A DNA stretch of 64,000 bases, taken from positions 1 through 64,000 of the forward strand of contig NZ_DLNQ01000014.1 in NCBI RefSeq assembly GCF_002479495.1, read 5' to 3'. This document shows, piece after piece, positions 54,444-63,028 of the stretch (positions within the stretch are counted from its first letter, which is position 1; the number at the start of each line of letters is the position of its first letter). Below the pieces are notes generated by a model, which searched no databases, was not told the origin of the DNA, and saw nothing but the letters and a program-made list of their open reading frames with translations. A program made the position numbers and the translations under genes. The stretch comes from Brevundimonas sp. UBA7506 (GTDB lineage Bacteria; Pseudomonadota; Alphaproteobacteria; Caulobacterales; Caulobacteraceae).

Positions 54444-56582
54444 ATGAAGAAACTGCTGATCGGGGCCGCTGTCGGCGCCCTGTTCCTGCCCGCCGGCATG
54501 GCGGCGGCGCAAGACGGTCACGACCACGCCTGCGTGGACGAGAGCTGCACGGTCGTGGAACTGTTCCACGGCGCCTCGGCGCCCGAAGGCGGCGCTGCGC
54601 CGGCCGGCTGGGTCGGCACGGACGCCCCCAAGTACGGAACCTGGGGCTTTGACCTGTCGGGCCGCGACACCTCGGTCTCGCCGGGCGACAGCTTCTTCCG
54701 CTACGCCAACGGCACGGCCTTCGACAAGCTGCAGATCCCGTCGGATCGCACCTCCTACGGCTCCTTCCCCCTGCTGCGGGAACTGTCGGACAACCGCATG
54801 AAGGCCCTGATCCAGGGTCTGGTCGCGCGCACCGACCTGACGCCGGGCTCGGACGAGGCCAAGATCGCCGACGCCTATCGCAGCTACATCGACGAGGCGC
54901 GCATCGAGCAGCTGGACGCCCAGCCGCTGCAGCCCTACCTGGCCGCCATCCGCGCCGCGGACACCCATGAGAAGATCGCCGCCTACATGGGTCAGACCCA
55001 GGGCCGCGTCGGCTCGTCCTTCTTCGGCACCGGCATCACCATCGACCAGAAGAACCCCACCCGCTACGCCGTCACGACGGGCCAGTCGGGCATCGGCCTG
55101 CCGAACCGCGACTACTATCTGGACGCCCGCTTCGCGGACAAGAAAGAGAAGTATCAGGCCTATATCGAGCGGATGCTGACCAATGTGGGCTGGGCCGATC
55201 CGGCCGGTCACGCCGCCGCCATCGTGGCGCTGGAGACCAAGATCGCCGAGGCCCACTGGACCCCGATCGAGAACCGCAACCGCGACAAGACCTATAACGA
55301 ATACACCATCCAGACCCTGGCCGCCGAGGCGCCCGGCTTTGACTGGACCGGCTATTTCAACGCCGCCGGCCTGGGCTCGGTCAATCGTCTGATCGTGCGC
55401 CAGAACACGGCCATGCCCAAGATCGCCGCCATCTTCGCCGCGACGCCGATCGACACCCTGCAGGCCTGGCAGGCCTTCCACACCACGGACGACGCCGCCG
55501 GCAGCCTGTCCAAGCGTTTCTCGGACGCCCAGTGGGAGTTCCGTTCGCGCGACCTGTCCGGCCAGCCCGAGCAGCGTTCGCGTGAAAAGCGCGCCATCAG
55601 CTTCGCGGAAGGTTCGCTGGGCGAGGCGGCGGGTCGCCTGTATGTCGCCGAATACTTCCCGGCCGAATCCAAGGCCAAGATGGAAGAGCTGGTCGCCAAC
55701 CTGCGCACCGCCCTGTCGCACCGCATCGACAACCTGACCTGGATGGGGACGGAGACCAAGGCGGCGGCCCAGGAGAAGCTGCGCAAGTTCACCGTCAAGA
55801 TCGGTTATCCGGACAAGTGGCGCGACTATTCGGCCCTGGAAGTCCGCGCCGACGACCTGTTCGGCAACACCCAGCGTCTGGGCCAGTTCCAGTGGAACTA
55901 TCAGCTGAACCGTCTGAATCAGCCGGTCGACAAGGCCGAGTGGGGCATGACGCCCCAGACGGTCAACGCCTACTACAACTCGGCCAATAACGAGATCGTC
56001 TTCCCGGCCGCCATCCTGCAGCCGCCCTTCTTCGATCCGAGCGCGGACCCGGCGGTCAACTACGGCGGCATCGGCGGCGTCATCGGCCACGAGATCGGCC
56101 ATGGCTTCGACGACCAGGGCTCCAAGTCCGACGGCGACGGCGTGCTGCGCAACTGGTGGACCGATGAGGACAAGGCCAACTTCCAGGCCCTGACCACCCG
56201 TCTGGGGGCCCAGTACGACCAGTTCGAGCCCCTGCCGGGCTTCCACGTCCAGGGCGGTCTGACCATGGGCGAGAACATCGGCGACGCCGCCGGCACGGCG
56301 GTGGGTCTGGAGGCCTATCATCTGTCGCTGAACGGCAAGCCCGCGCCGGTGATCGACGGCGTGACCGGCGACCAGCGCTTCTTCTACGGCTGGGCCCAGG
56401 TCTGGCAGTCCAAGTACCGCGAGGACGCGCTGAAGAACCAGATCGCCACCGATCCGCACAGCCCGGCCGAGTTCCGCGTGATCGGCCCGGTCCGCAACAT
56501 CGACGCCTGGTACGAAGCCTTCGGCGTCAAGCCGGGCGACAAGTACTACCTCGCGCCGGAAGACCGCGTCCGCATCTGGTAA
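54444..56582 (+). CDS. M13-family (neprilysin/PepO-like) zinc metallopeptidase
   Basis: The 712-residue protein begins with a signal peptide (MKKLLIGAAVGALFLPAGMA), so it is probably periplasmic. The mature start has HDHACVDESC. The zinc site is GHEIGHGFDDQG with His549, Glu550 and His553, and ENIGD with Glu610 and Asp614, as in all M13 enzymes. The C-terminal RVIGPVRNIDAWYEAFGVKPGD is typical. The ATG at 54444 starts the signal; a TTG six bases upstream is less likely. A terminator follows. Confidence 0.95.
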   Translation: MKKLLIGAAVGALFLPAGMAAAQDGHDHACVDESCTVVELFHGASAPEGGAAPAGWVGTDAPKYGTWGFDLSGRDTSVSPGDSFFRYANGTAFDKLQIPSDRTSYGSFPLLRELSDNRMKALIQGLVARTDLTPGSDEAKIADAYRSYIDEARIEQLDAQPLQPYLAAIRAADTHEKIAAYMGQTQGRVGSSFFGTGITIDQKNPTRYAVTTGQSGIGLPNRDYYLDARFADKKEKYQAYIERMLTNVGWADPAGHAAAIVALETKIAEAHWTPIENRNRDKTYNEYTIQTLAAEAPGFDWTGYFNAAGLGSVNRLIVRQNTAMPKIAAIFAATPIDTLQAWQAFHTTDDAAGSLSKRFSDAQWEFRSRDLSGQPEQRSREKRAISFAEGSLGEAAGRLYVAEYFPAESKAKMEELVANLRTALSHRIDNLTWMGTETKAAAQEKLRKFTVKIGYPDKWRDYSALEVRADDLFGNTQRLGQFQWNYQLNRLNQPVDKAEWGMTPQTVNAYYNSANNEIVFPAAILQPPFFDPSADPAVNYGGIGGVIGHEIGHGFDDQGSKSDGDGVLRNWWTDEDKANFQALTTRLGAQYDQFEPLPGFHVQGGLTMGENIGDAAGTAVGLEAYHLSLNGKPAPVIDGVTGDQRFFYGWAQVWQSKYREDALKNQIATDPHSPAEFRVIGPVRNIDAWYEAFGVKPGDKYYLAPEDRVRIW

Positions 56583-56605
56583 GCGTGACGTCTGACGAAT
56601 GAAGA

Positions 56606-56638
56606 GGGCCGGGGCGTCGCCGCTCCGGCCCTTTTTCA
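56606..56638 (+). terminator. Rho-independent terminator after the M13 peptidase gene
   Basis: A 12-bp stem with one G-T pair (56606-56617 with 56622-56633) has a 4-base loop and is followed by TTTTT. Confidence 0.92.
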
Positions 56639-56723
56639 TGGCTAACCGCTGGCTATCGAAGCTTGTTCGACAATCGGCTGTCGCGTCATCGTCCGAGGGC
56701 GGAGTTGCTGGGTGTCAGGCATG

Positions 56724-56912
56724 AAAAAGCCCGCTGCGGGGGATACATCGCAGCGGGCTTTCACGCTCTCTAAGGAGCGGACGTTTCCTCCCCGAAACGC
56801 CTCCAAGATGTCGCTGCGTTTGATCGCTGCGCCTCCTGAGTGAGACCAAATGACGCGAAGGCCGGGGGCAAGTCAATCATGTCCATGCCAAAAGGCAGGT
56901 CTTTCGTGACTG
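56724..56912 (-). ncRNA. Candidate small RNA downstream of hisS
   Basis: On the - strand a possible promoter (TTAACT, 16-base spacer, TATTAT; + positions 56942-56947 and 56920-56925) lies just past the hisS stop. A second, TTGACT-N17-TCATTT, lies at 56871-56876 and 56848-56853. Downstream are three hairpins: 56782-56799 (6-bp stem, loop purine-rich on this strand), 56764-56779 (5-bp stem) and a 13-bp terminator stem at 56726-56738/56749-56761 followed by TTTTTC. No frame is convincing. It could instead be a long structured 3' UTR of hisS. Confidence 0.5.
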
Positions 56913-56954
56913 AACGTCGATAATACACGCTCAGCGCCAAAAGTTAATCGAAGA

Positions 56955-58448
56955 CTATTCGATAATGGCCCGGATCGTGGCGATCAGGTCGCCGCGCGCC
57001 ACTTTCTGCTGACCGGGACGCTCGGCCTTCCAGGCTTCGTTATCGGCGATGGCGCCGGCGCGGGCGCGCCCGGCGTCAAGGTCCTTGATGGTGACTTCAC
57101 CGGCGGCCAGCTCGTCGCCGCCGAGGATGACCACGGCCGGCGCGCCGCGACGGTCGGCGTATTTCATCTGCGCCTTCATGCCGGCGCGGCCCAGATAGAG
57201 CTCGGCGGCGATGCCGGCGGCGCGCAGCTCGGACACGGCGTCGAGATAGTGCTGCATGTCGTCTTCCGCGAAGACGATGACCACGACGGGGCCGCGCGTC
57301 GCATCGTCGGCGCCGCGACCGGCGGCGCGCAGGGCCGAGGCCAGACGCGACACGCCGAATGAGAAGCCGGTGGCCGGGGTCGATTGGCCGGTGAAGCGGG
57401 CCACGAGGTCGTCATAGCGGCCCCCGCCGCCGATGGAGCCGAAGCGCACGGTGCGGCCCTTGTCGTCCTTAGTGTCGAGCAGAAGCTCGGCCTCGAACAC
57501 AGCGCCGGTATAGTATTCCAGACCGCGCACGATGGTCGGGTCGAACTTCACCTCGGCCTCGCCGACGCGCATGGCGGTCAGGGCGCGGTCGATGGCCGAC
57601 AGCTCGGCCAGGGCCGCTTCGCCCGCGGCGCCCAGGCCGGCGCCGGCGTTGGCCACGGCGTCCAGCACGCCCGCGCGGCTAAGGCCGGGGGTCTCGGCCG
57701 AGACGAGGAAGGCCTCGACCGCGCCGATGACGGCGGCAGGCAGGCGGGCGCCCTTGGTGTAGTCGCCGGATTCATCTAGACGGCCCTCGCCCAGCAGGGC
57801 GCGCACGCCCTCCAGACCCAGGCGGTCGTACTTGTCGACAGCGCGCAGGGCGGTCAGGCGCTGGACCGCGTCAGTCACGCCGCCGGCGTCGAACAGGCCG
57901 TCGAACAGCTTGCGGTTGGAGACGCGGATGACCGACTGGCCGTCGCCGAGACCGGCGGCGCGCAGGCCCTCGCAGCCCATGGCGATGATCTCGGCGTCGG
58001 CCTCAGGGCGGTCGGAGCCCACGGTGTCGGCGTCGCACTGCCAGAACTCGCGGAAGCGGCCGGGACCGGGCTTCTCGTTGCGCCAGACCGGGCCGTAGGC
58101 GTAGCGGCGGAAGGGCTTGGGCAGGGTCTCCCAGTTCTGGGCGGCGAAGCGGGCCAGGGGCGCGGTGTGGTCATAGCGCAGGGCCATCCACTCGCCCGGC
58201 TCGTCCGATCCGGCGTCGTCCTGCAGGGCGAAGACGCCCTCGTTGGGGCGGTCGGCGTCGGGCAGGAACTTGCCCAGGGCGTCGGCGTACTCGAACGCCG
58301 GGGTCTCCAGCGCCTCGAAGCCCCAGCGCTCATAGACCTCGGAAACGCGCGCCACGATGCGGCGTTCGGCGGTCAGGTCGCGGCCGCGACGGTCAGCGAA
58401 CCCGCGCGGCGAGCGGGCTTCGGGGCGGATGGGGGCTTCGTCGGTCAT
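56955..58448 (-). CDS. hisS: Histidyl-tRNA synthetase (alphaproteobacterial type)
   Basis: HisRS charges tRNA-His. The 497-residue class II synthetase shows PRGFADRRGRDLTAERRI near 14-31, RYDHTAPLARFAA, GPVWRNEKPGPGRFREFWQCD near 118-138 (motif 2), and the histidine-specific GLEYYTGAVFEAEL near 309-322 and GSIGGGGRYDDL near 337-348. A C-terminal anticodon-binding domain follows. It looks like the divergent type found in a group of Alphaproteobacteria whose tRNA-His lacks the extra G-1. The type assignment is inference from overall look. Confidence 0.95.
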   Translation of the reverse strand: MTDEAPIRPEARSPRGFADRRGRDLTAERRIVARVSEVYERWGFEALETPAFEYADALGKFLPDADRPNEGVFALQDDAGSDEPGEWMALRYDHTAPLARFAAQNWETLPKPFRRYAYGPVWRNEKPGPGRFREFWQCDADTVGSDRPEADAEIIAMGCEGLRAAGLGDGQSVIRVSNRKLFDGLFDAGGVTDAVQRLTALRAVDKYDRLGLEGVRALLGEGRLDESGDYTKGARLPAAVIGAVEAFLVSAETPGLSRAGVLDAVANAGAGLGAAGEAALAELSAIDRALTAMRVGEAEVKFDPTIVRGLEYYTGAVFEAELLLDTKDDKGRTVRFGSIGGGGRYDDLVARFTGQSTPATGFSFGVSRLASALRAAGRGADDATRGPVVVIVFAEDDMQHYLDAVSELRAAGIAAELYLGRAGMKAQMKYADRRGAPAVVILGGDELAAGEVTIKDLDAGRARAGAIADNEAWKAERPGQQKVARGDLIATIRAIIE

Positions 58449-58503
58449 GCCGCGCGATTAAGCCATCGGCGGACCGGCTGCAACTTGCTGTCCGGCGTCT
58501 TGG

Positions 58504-59739
58504 TCAGACGGCGCGGCGTAGAGGCAGATCGTGGCCATAGCTGAGGCGGCGCCACAGCCACTCCAGCGGCCCCATGCGGAACCGGCTCAGCCACAGCGGC
58601 GACCAGATCAACTGCAGGGCCCAGACGGCGGCGACGACGGCCCACTGGGCCGGGTAATCGATCTGTCCCATCAGGCGCGGCCCCCACGGCATGTAGAAGA
58701 GGGTGCTCATAATCAGCGTCTGGCTTAGATAGTTGGTGAAGGCCATCTGCCCGACCGGAGCGAAGATACGGCGCACCCACATGACGCCGCGCGAGGTCAG
58801 CAGGATCAGGCCGCTGGCGTAGGCCAGGGTGATGAAGATCGGGTAGGAGGCGACGACCTCGGCCCAGCCATGGGTGGCTTCAACGCCCGGTCCGGCCGTG
58901 ATTTCACGCCATTCCAACACGCCGAGCAGGGCCAGGACCGCGCCGCCGACCGCGAGCAGGGTCAGATAGACGCGGGTCTGCAAGCGGCCATGGAAGAAGC
59001 CGGCCTTGAACAGGCCCAGGCCCAGCATCATCAGCGGGATGGTGGCGAAGACATAGCCGAACAGGCTGGCGCTTTGCAGGATGCCCCAGGCTTTCAGGTT
59101 CTCGATCAGGCCGGCGGGCCAGCCGCTGCGATAGGCGGCGATGCTGGCGGAGACAGCGCCTTCGGCCAGGTCCATGCTGTCGTCGCTCATGGCCTCGACC
59201 AGGGCGGCGGGGCCGTTGACCGTCAGCCACATGGTGGCGGCCTGCATGGTGGCCAGGGCCAGTGTGGCCGCCGCTCCGAACAGAATGAGCGAACGGGCCG
59301 ACATCGAGCGCATCAGCATCACGAACAGGCCCGACCAGGCGTAGAGCAGCAGGATGTCGCCGTACCAGAAGGCGGCACCGTGGATGACGCCGAACAGGGC
59401 CAGCCACATCAGGCGGCGGCGCAGCACGCGACCGCGCGCCCCGTCCCCGCGTTGACCGCCGACCAGAAAGATCGAGACGCCGAACAGCATGGAGAACAGG
59501 GTGACGAACTTCTGGTGGAAGAAGACCTCGACCGTCCACTGCGCCGCAGCAGCGGCGCCGACCAGGGGGAAAGGCGATTGCTCCGGCGACATCGCCGCCG
59601 ACATGGGCAGGGCGAAGGCGGGGGCGTTGACCGCCAGGATGCCCAGCACCGCCACGCCGCGAAGCACGTCCAGGGTCTGGATGCGCGCGCCGGCGGCCAC
59701 GGGCTGCGGGCTGTCCGCGAGAAGGATCTGATCAGTCAT
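58504..59739 (-). CDS. DUF418 (YeiB-like) membrane protein
   Basis: The 411-residue integral membrane protein has about ten hydrophobic segments. Conserved family parts are RIQTLDVLRGVAVLGILAVN near 19-38, FVTLFSMLFGVSIFL near 78-92, the YGDILLLYAWSG block near 125-136 and the C-terminal DUF418 region with PVGQMAFTNYLSQTLI near 327-342. Function is unknown; the family is thought to be related to membrane acyltransferases. Confidence 0.9.
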   Translation of the reverse strand: MTDQILLADSPQPVAAGARIQTLDVLRGVAVLGILAVNAPAFALPMSAAMSPEQSPFPLVGAAAAAQWTVEVFFHQKFVTLFSMLFGVSIFLVGGQRGDGARGRVLRRRLMWLALFGVIHGAAFWYGDILLLYAWSGLFVMLMRSMSARSLILFGAAATLALATMQAATMWLTVNGPAALVEAMSDDSMDLAEGAVSASIAAYRSGWPAGLIENLKAWGILQSASLFGYVFATIPLMMLGLGLFKAGFFHGRLQTRVYLTLLAVGGAVLALLGVLEWREITAGPGVEATHGWAEVVASYPIFITLAYASGLILLTSRGVMWVRRIFAPVGQMAFTNYLSQTLIMSTLFYMPWGPRLMGQIDYPAQWAVVAAVWALQLIWSPLWLSRFRMGPLEWLWRRLSYGHDLPLRRAV

Positions 59740-59816
59740 GGCGTCGGCTCTCCCCCGTCGAGGAGACCGGTCATGCGGGCTGCGGGCGGCGCCGACACCT
59801 TAAAACGCGGTAATGT

Positions 59817-60380
59817 TCAGGGCTGACCGTTCGGCATCAGGCCCATGCGGCCCTTGACCACGGGGGCGGGCGCAAAGGCGATGAAGGCCACGCACAGACC
59901 GGCCCACAGAGCGTAGCTGACGCCTACCAGCACCGCCAGCGGCAGACCGGCGACGCCGAAGATCAGCAGGGTGGTCTCCAGCGCGCCCAGCCCCTGGACC
60001 AGGCTCTGCGAGGCGATCACCGACAACAGGGACATGACCAGGGCGATCAGGGTCTGTACGGCAGCGGCCAGCAGCCCGCCGAAGACCATGAAGCGGCAGA
60101 CCACGCCGAGGCGCGTCGAGGGGCGGCCGACCCGCTCATGGGTCTGGCGCAGCAGCCACAGGCCGGCCGGGGCGGCGATCAGGCCCAGCACCAGCAACAC
60201 CAGCCGCCAGTCGGTGTCGACGCCCGAGGCCCAGTTTTCGGGCGGCCAGACGGCCAGGGTCAGAATGAGCGGCGGCCAGGCGGCGGCGGCGAGGGCGGCC
60301 AGCACGAACCTCTGGGTCGAACGGCGCGGCGCGACGCGCTTGAGGCCCGGGAGGTCCTCGATCCGGTCGAGGCGCAGCAT
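59817..60380 (-). CDS. Hypothetical four-helix membrane protein
   Basis: The 187-residue product has an N-terminal cytoplasmic part and about four hydrophobic segments (near 25-45, 62-78, 93-120 and 135-170). The C-terminus is VKGRMGLMPNGQP. I do not recognise a family. Its ATG shares a base with the TGA of the 3-hydroxyacyl-CoA dehydrogenase gene, so it is translationally coupled to it. Confidence 0.65.
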   Translation of the reverse strand: MLRLDRIEDLPGLKRVAPRRSTQRFVLAALAAAAWPPLILTLAVWPPENWASGVDTDWRLVLLVLGLIAAPAGLWLLRQTHERVGRPSTRLGVVCRFMVFGGLLAAAVQTLIALVMSLLSVIASQSLVQGLGALETTLLIFGVAGLPLAVLVGVSYALWAGLCVAFIAFAPAPVVKGRMGLMPNGQP

Positions 60381-61258
60381 CAGCGGGTCGGGACCGGCGT
60401 CGCGCCGGAATAGTCGTAGAAGCCGCGGCCGCTCTTCTTGCCCAGCCAGCCGGCCTCGACATACTTCACCAGCAGGGGGCAGGGGCGGTACTTGCTGTCG
60501 GCCAGACCGTCGTACAGCACGTTCATGATGGCCAGGACCACGTCCAGACCCATGAAGTCGGCCAACTCCAGCGGCCCCATCGGATGGTTGGCGCCCAGCT
60601 TCAGCGCCTTGTCGATCGAGGCGACGTTGCCGACGCCTTCGTAGAGGACATAGATGGCCTCGTTCATCATCGGCACCAGGATGCGGTTGACGATGAAGGC
60701 GGGGAAGTCCTCGGATTCGGTGGTGATCTTGCCCAGGCTCTCGGCGAAGGCGACGGCGGCCTCATAAGTGGCGGCCGAGGTGGCGATGCCGCGCACGATC
60801 TCGACCAGCTTCATCGTCGGCGCCGGCTTCATGAAGTGCAGGCCGATGAAGCGGTCGGGCCGGTCGCTGACCGAGGCCAGGCGCGTGATCGAAATGGACG
60901 AGGTGTTGGACGCCAGCAGGGTGTCGGGGCGCAGGTGGGGCAGCAGGTCGACGAAGACCGATTTCTTGACCGCTTCGTCCTCGGACGCCGCTTCGATGAC
61001 CAGATCGGCCTGGGCCGCCTCGGCCAGGGAGGCGACGGGCTGAATCCGCGTCAGGGCCGTATCGGCCTCGGCCTGGGTCATCAGCCCGCGCGCGGCGCGC
61101 CGCGCCAGGCTGGCCGCGATCTCGCCCTGGGCCAGGGGAATGCGCTCGGCCGACAGGTCGTAGAGCCGCACCTCATAGCCGCCGGCGGCCACCGTCTGAG
61201 CGATGCCCGAACCCATTTGCCCGGCGCCGATAACGGCGACTGTCCTGATCGTGGTCAT
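60380..61258 (-). CDS. 3-hydroxybutyryl-CoA (3-hydroxyacyl-CoA) dehydrogenase
   Basis: The 292-residue protein has the NAD-binding start VAVIGAGQMGSGIAQ near 7-21, the catalytic HFMKPAPTMKLVEIVRG region (His near 138), FPAFIVNRILVPMMNEA near 180-196 and LGANHPMGPLELADFMGLDV near 219-238. Length and motifs match PaaH/Hbd, which oxidises 3-hydroxybutyryl-CoA. In a PHB-storing cell this links the polymer cycle to acetyl-CoA. A start at 61270 would add four residues. Confidence 0.94.
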   Translation of the reverse strand: MTTIRTVAVIGAGQMGSGIAQTVAAGGYEVRLYDLSAERIPLAQGEIAASLARRAARGLMTQAEADTALTRIQPVASLAEAAQADLVIEAASEDEAVKKSVFVDLLPHLRPDTLLASNTSSISITRLASVSDRPDRFIGLHFMKPAPTMKLVEIVRGIATSAATYEAAVAFAESLGKITTESEDFPAFIVNRILVPMMNEAIYVLYEGVGNVASIDKALKLGANHPMGPLELADFMGLDVVLAIMNVLYDGLADSKYRPCPLLVKYVEAGWLGKKSGRGFYDYSGATPVPTR

Positions 61259-61385
61259 AAATACGCGCAATCTGCGGTCCCGCGGGGACCCGTCGCGCGC
61301 ACCTTAGGAGCCCGCCCGCCGGGCGCAAGGGGCGGAATGGGGCGGGATTAAGATTCCTGACCGCCCGTGTCCGAGTCTCAACGAC

Positions 61386-61715
61386 CTAGTAGCCGCCCGC
61401 CAGACCCAGCGCCGCCTGATACAGCGGCGGCAGCAGATAGCCTTGCACGCCCTGGATGATCAGCAGGGCCACGATCGGGGTCAGGTCGATGCCGCCCAGG
61501 GGCGGGATGATCCGGCGCAGCGGGGCCAGGATGGGGCTGGTGAACCGATCCAGGAACTCGGCCACCTGGGCCACGAAGCGGTTGCGATAGTTGATCACGT
61601 CAAAGGCGAACAGCCAGCTGAGGATCGCATTGGCGATGATGGCGAACAGCAGAAGCTGCAGCAGCGCGCCCAGCACGAAGAAGATGAAGCCGATGACGCC
61701 GGCGCCGATGCCCAT
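61386..61715 (-). CDS. YggT-family membrane protein
   Basis: The 109-residue protein has two membrane segments around an RFTSPILAPLRRIIPPLGGIDL motif (residues about 57-78), the YggT signature. It ends with LIIQGVQGYLLPPLYQAAL. YggT proteins are linked to osmotic stress and cell division in various bacteria, but the function is not defined. Confidence 0.92.
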   Translation of the reverse strand: MGIGAGVIGFIFFVLGALLQLLLFAIIANAILSWLFAFDVINYRNRFVAQVAEFLDRFTSPILAPLRRIIPPLGGIDLTPIVALLIIQGVQGYLLPPLYQAALGLAGGY

Positions 61716-61789
61716 GAACCAATTCCCTTGAAAGCAGACCTGTTTCTAGCGGGGCCTTGCGGGAACGCCAAGGATTCCTCCGCGACCCG

Positions 61790-61819
61790 TTGACACTCCC
61801 CCGCGCCGCCCTCTATCTC
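61790..61819 (+). promoter_or_regulatory. Sigma-70 type promoter of tRNA-Ala
   Basis: TTGACA at 61790-61795 is followed after 18 bases by TATCTC at 61814-61819 (or CTATCT after 17). The start would be near 61826, about 13 bases before the mature tRNA. Confidence 0.7.
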
Positions 61820-61838
61820 CGGCATCTGCCTGTCGGTC

Positions 61839-61914
<76 letters not shown>

Positions 61915-61962
61915 GGGCTTTTCAGACAATCGGATGTCGAGACGGCGCGTGTGCGCGCCCGC

Positions 61963-62985
61963 TCAGTTTTCCCGATAGAAGTTGCAGTACCAGTCGACGA
62001 AACGGCTGACGCCGTCCTCGACCGGGGTCGAGGGGGCGTAGTCGAGGGCTTTCAGGGTGTCGGCGACATCCGCCTCGGTATTGGCCACGTCGCCGTCCTG
62101 CATGGGCATGAGGTTCAGCTTCGCCTTGCGACCCAGCTTCTCTTCCAGAACCTCGATGTAGCGCATCAGGGCGACCGGGCGGCCGGCGCCGAGGTTGAGG
62201 ATGCGCCAGGGGGCGACGCCGCTGGTGGCCGGGTTGGGGGCGGCGGCGTCCCAAGTCGGGTCGATGGCGGCGGGGCGGTCCAGGGCCGCGATCACGCCGG
62301 TGACGATGTCGTCGACATAGGTGAAGTCGCGCGACATCTTCCCTTCGCCGTAGACGTCGATGGGCTCGTCCTTGAGGATGGCGCGGGTGAATTTAAACAG
62401 GGCCATGTCCGGGCGGCCCCACGGCCCATAGACGGTGAAGAAGCGCAGGCCCGTGGCCGGGAAGCCGAACAGGTGGGCGTAGGAATGGGCCATGGCCTCA
62501 TTGGCCAGCTTGGTCGCCGCATAGACGGTCAGCGGGTGGTCGGCCGGGTCACGCACCGAGAAGGGCAGGGCGGCGTTGGCGCCGAAGACCGAGCTGGTCG
62601 AGGCGAAGACCAGGTTGGCGGCCTTCACCGCGCGGCAGCCCTCGAGAATGCTGAGGAAGCCGACGACGTTGGAGTCCACATAGGTCTCGGGCGCCTCGAG
62701 GCTGTAGCGGACACCAGCCTGGGCGGCGAGGTGGACGACGCGGCGCGGCTGGTGCTCGGCGAACAGGGCGGCGACGCCGTCGCGGTCGGCCAGATCGAGG
62801 GTGTGGTGGCGATAGGCAGGGTAGGCCTGAAGCTGGGCCAGACGGGCGTGTTTCAGCGCCGGGTCGTAGTAGGCGTTGAGGTTGTCCAGACCGATGACCG
62901 TCTCGCCGCGCTCCAGCAGCCGCCGGGCGGTGTGAAAGCCGATGAAGCCGGCGGAGCCGGTGACGAGAACGGGATCGTGGGACAT
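61963..62985 (-). CDS. NAD-dependent epimerase, UDP-glucuronate 4-epimerase type
   Basis: The 340-residue short-chain-dehydrogenase-type protein has [19 protein letters not shown] near 10-28 (Rossmann GxxGxxG), [13 protein letters not shown] near 33-45, [13 protein letters not shown] near 85-97, the Ser in STSSVFGAN, and YAATK with the catalytic Tyr and Lys near 154-158. The [19 protein letters not shown] block is typical of UDP-glucuronate 4-epimerases (LpsL/Gla-like) that make UDP-galacturonate for envelope polysaccharide. The substrate is inferred from pattern only. Confidence 0.9.
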   Translation of the reverse strand: MSHDPVLVTGSAGFIGFHTARRLLERGETVIGLDNLNAYYDPALKHARLAQLQAYPAYRHHTLDLADRDGVAALFAEHQPRRVVHLAAQAGVRYSLEAPETYVDSNVVGFLSILEGCRAVKAANLVFASTSSVFGANAALPFSVRDPADHPLTVYAATKLANEAMAHSYAHLFGFPATGLRFFTVYGPWGRPDMALFKFTRAILKDEPIDVYGEGKMSRDFTYVDDIVTGVIAALDRPAAIDPTWDAAAPNPATSGVAPWRILNLGAGRPVALMRYIEVLEEKLGRKAKLNLMPMQDGDVANTEADVADTLKALDYAPSTPVEDGVSRFVDWYCNFYREN

Positions 62986-63028
62986 CAGGCTGCGATAGAC
63001 GGTTGGACGCGGTTTCGCCAGCGGACGG

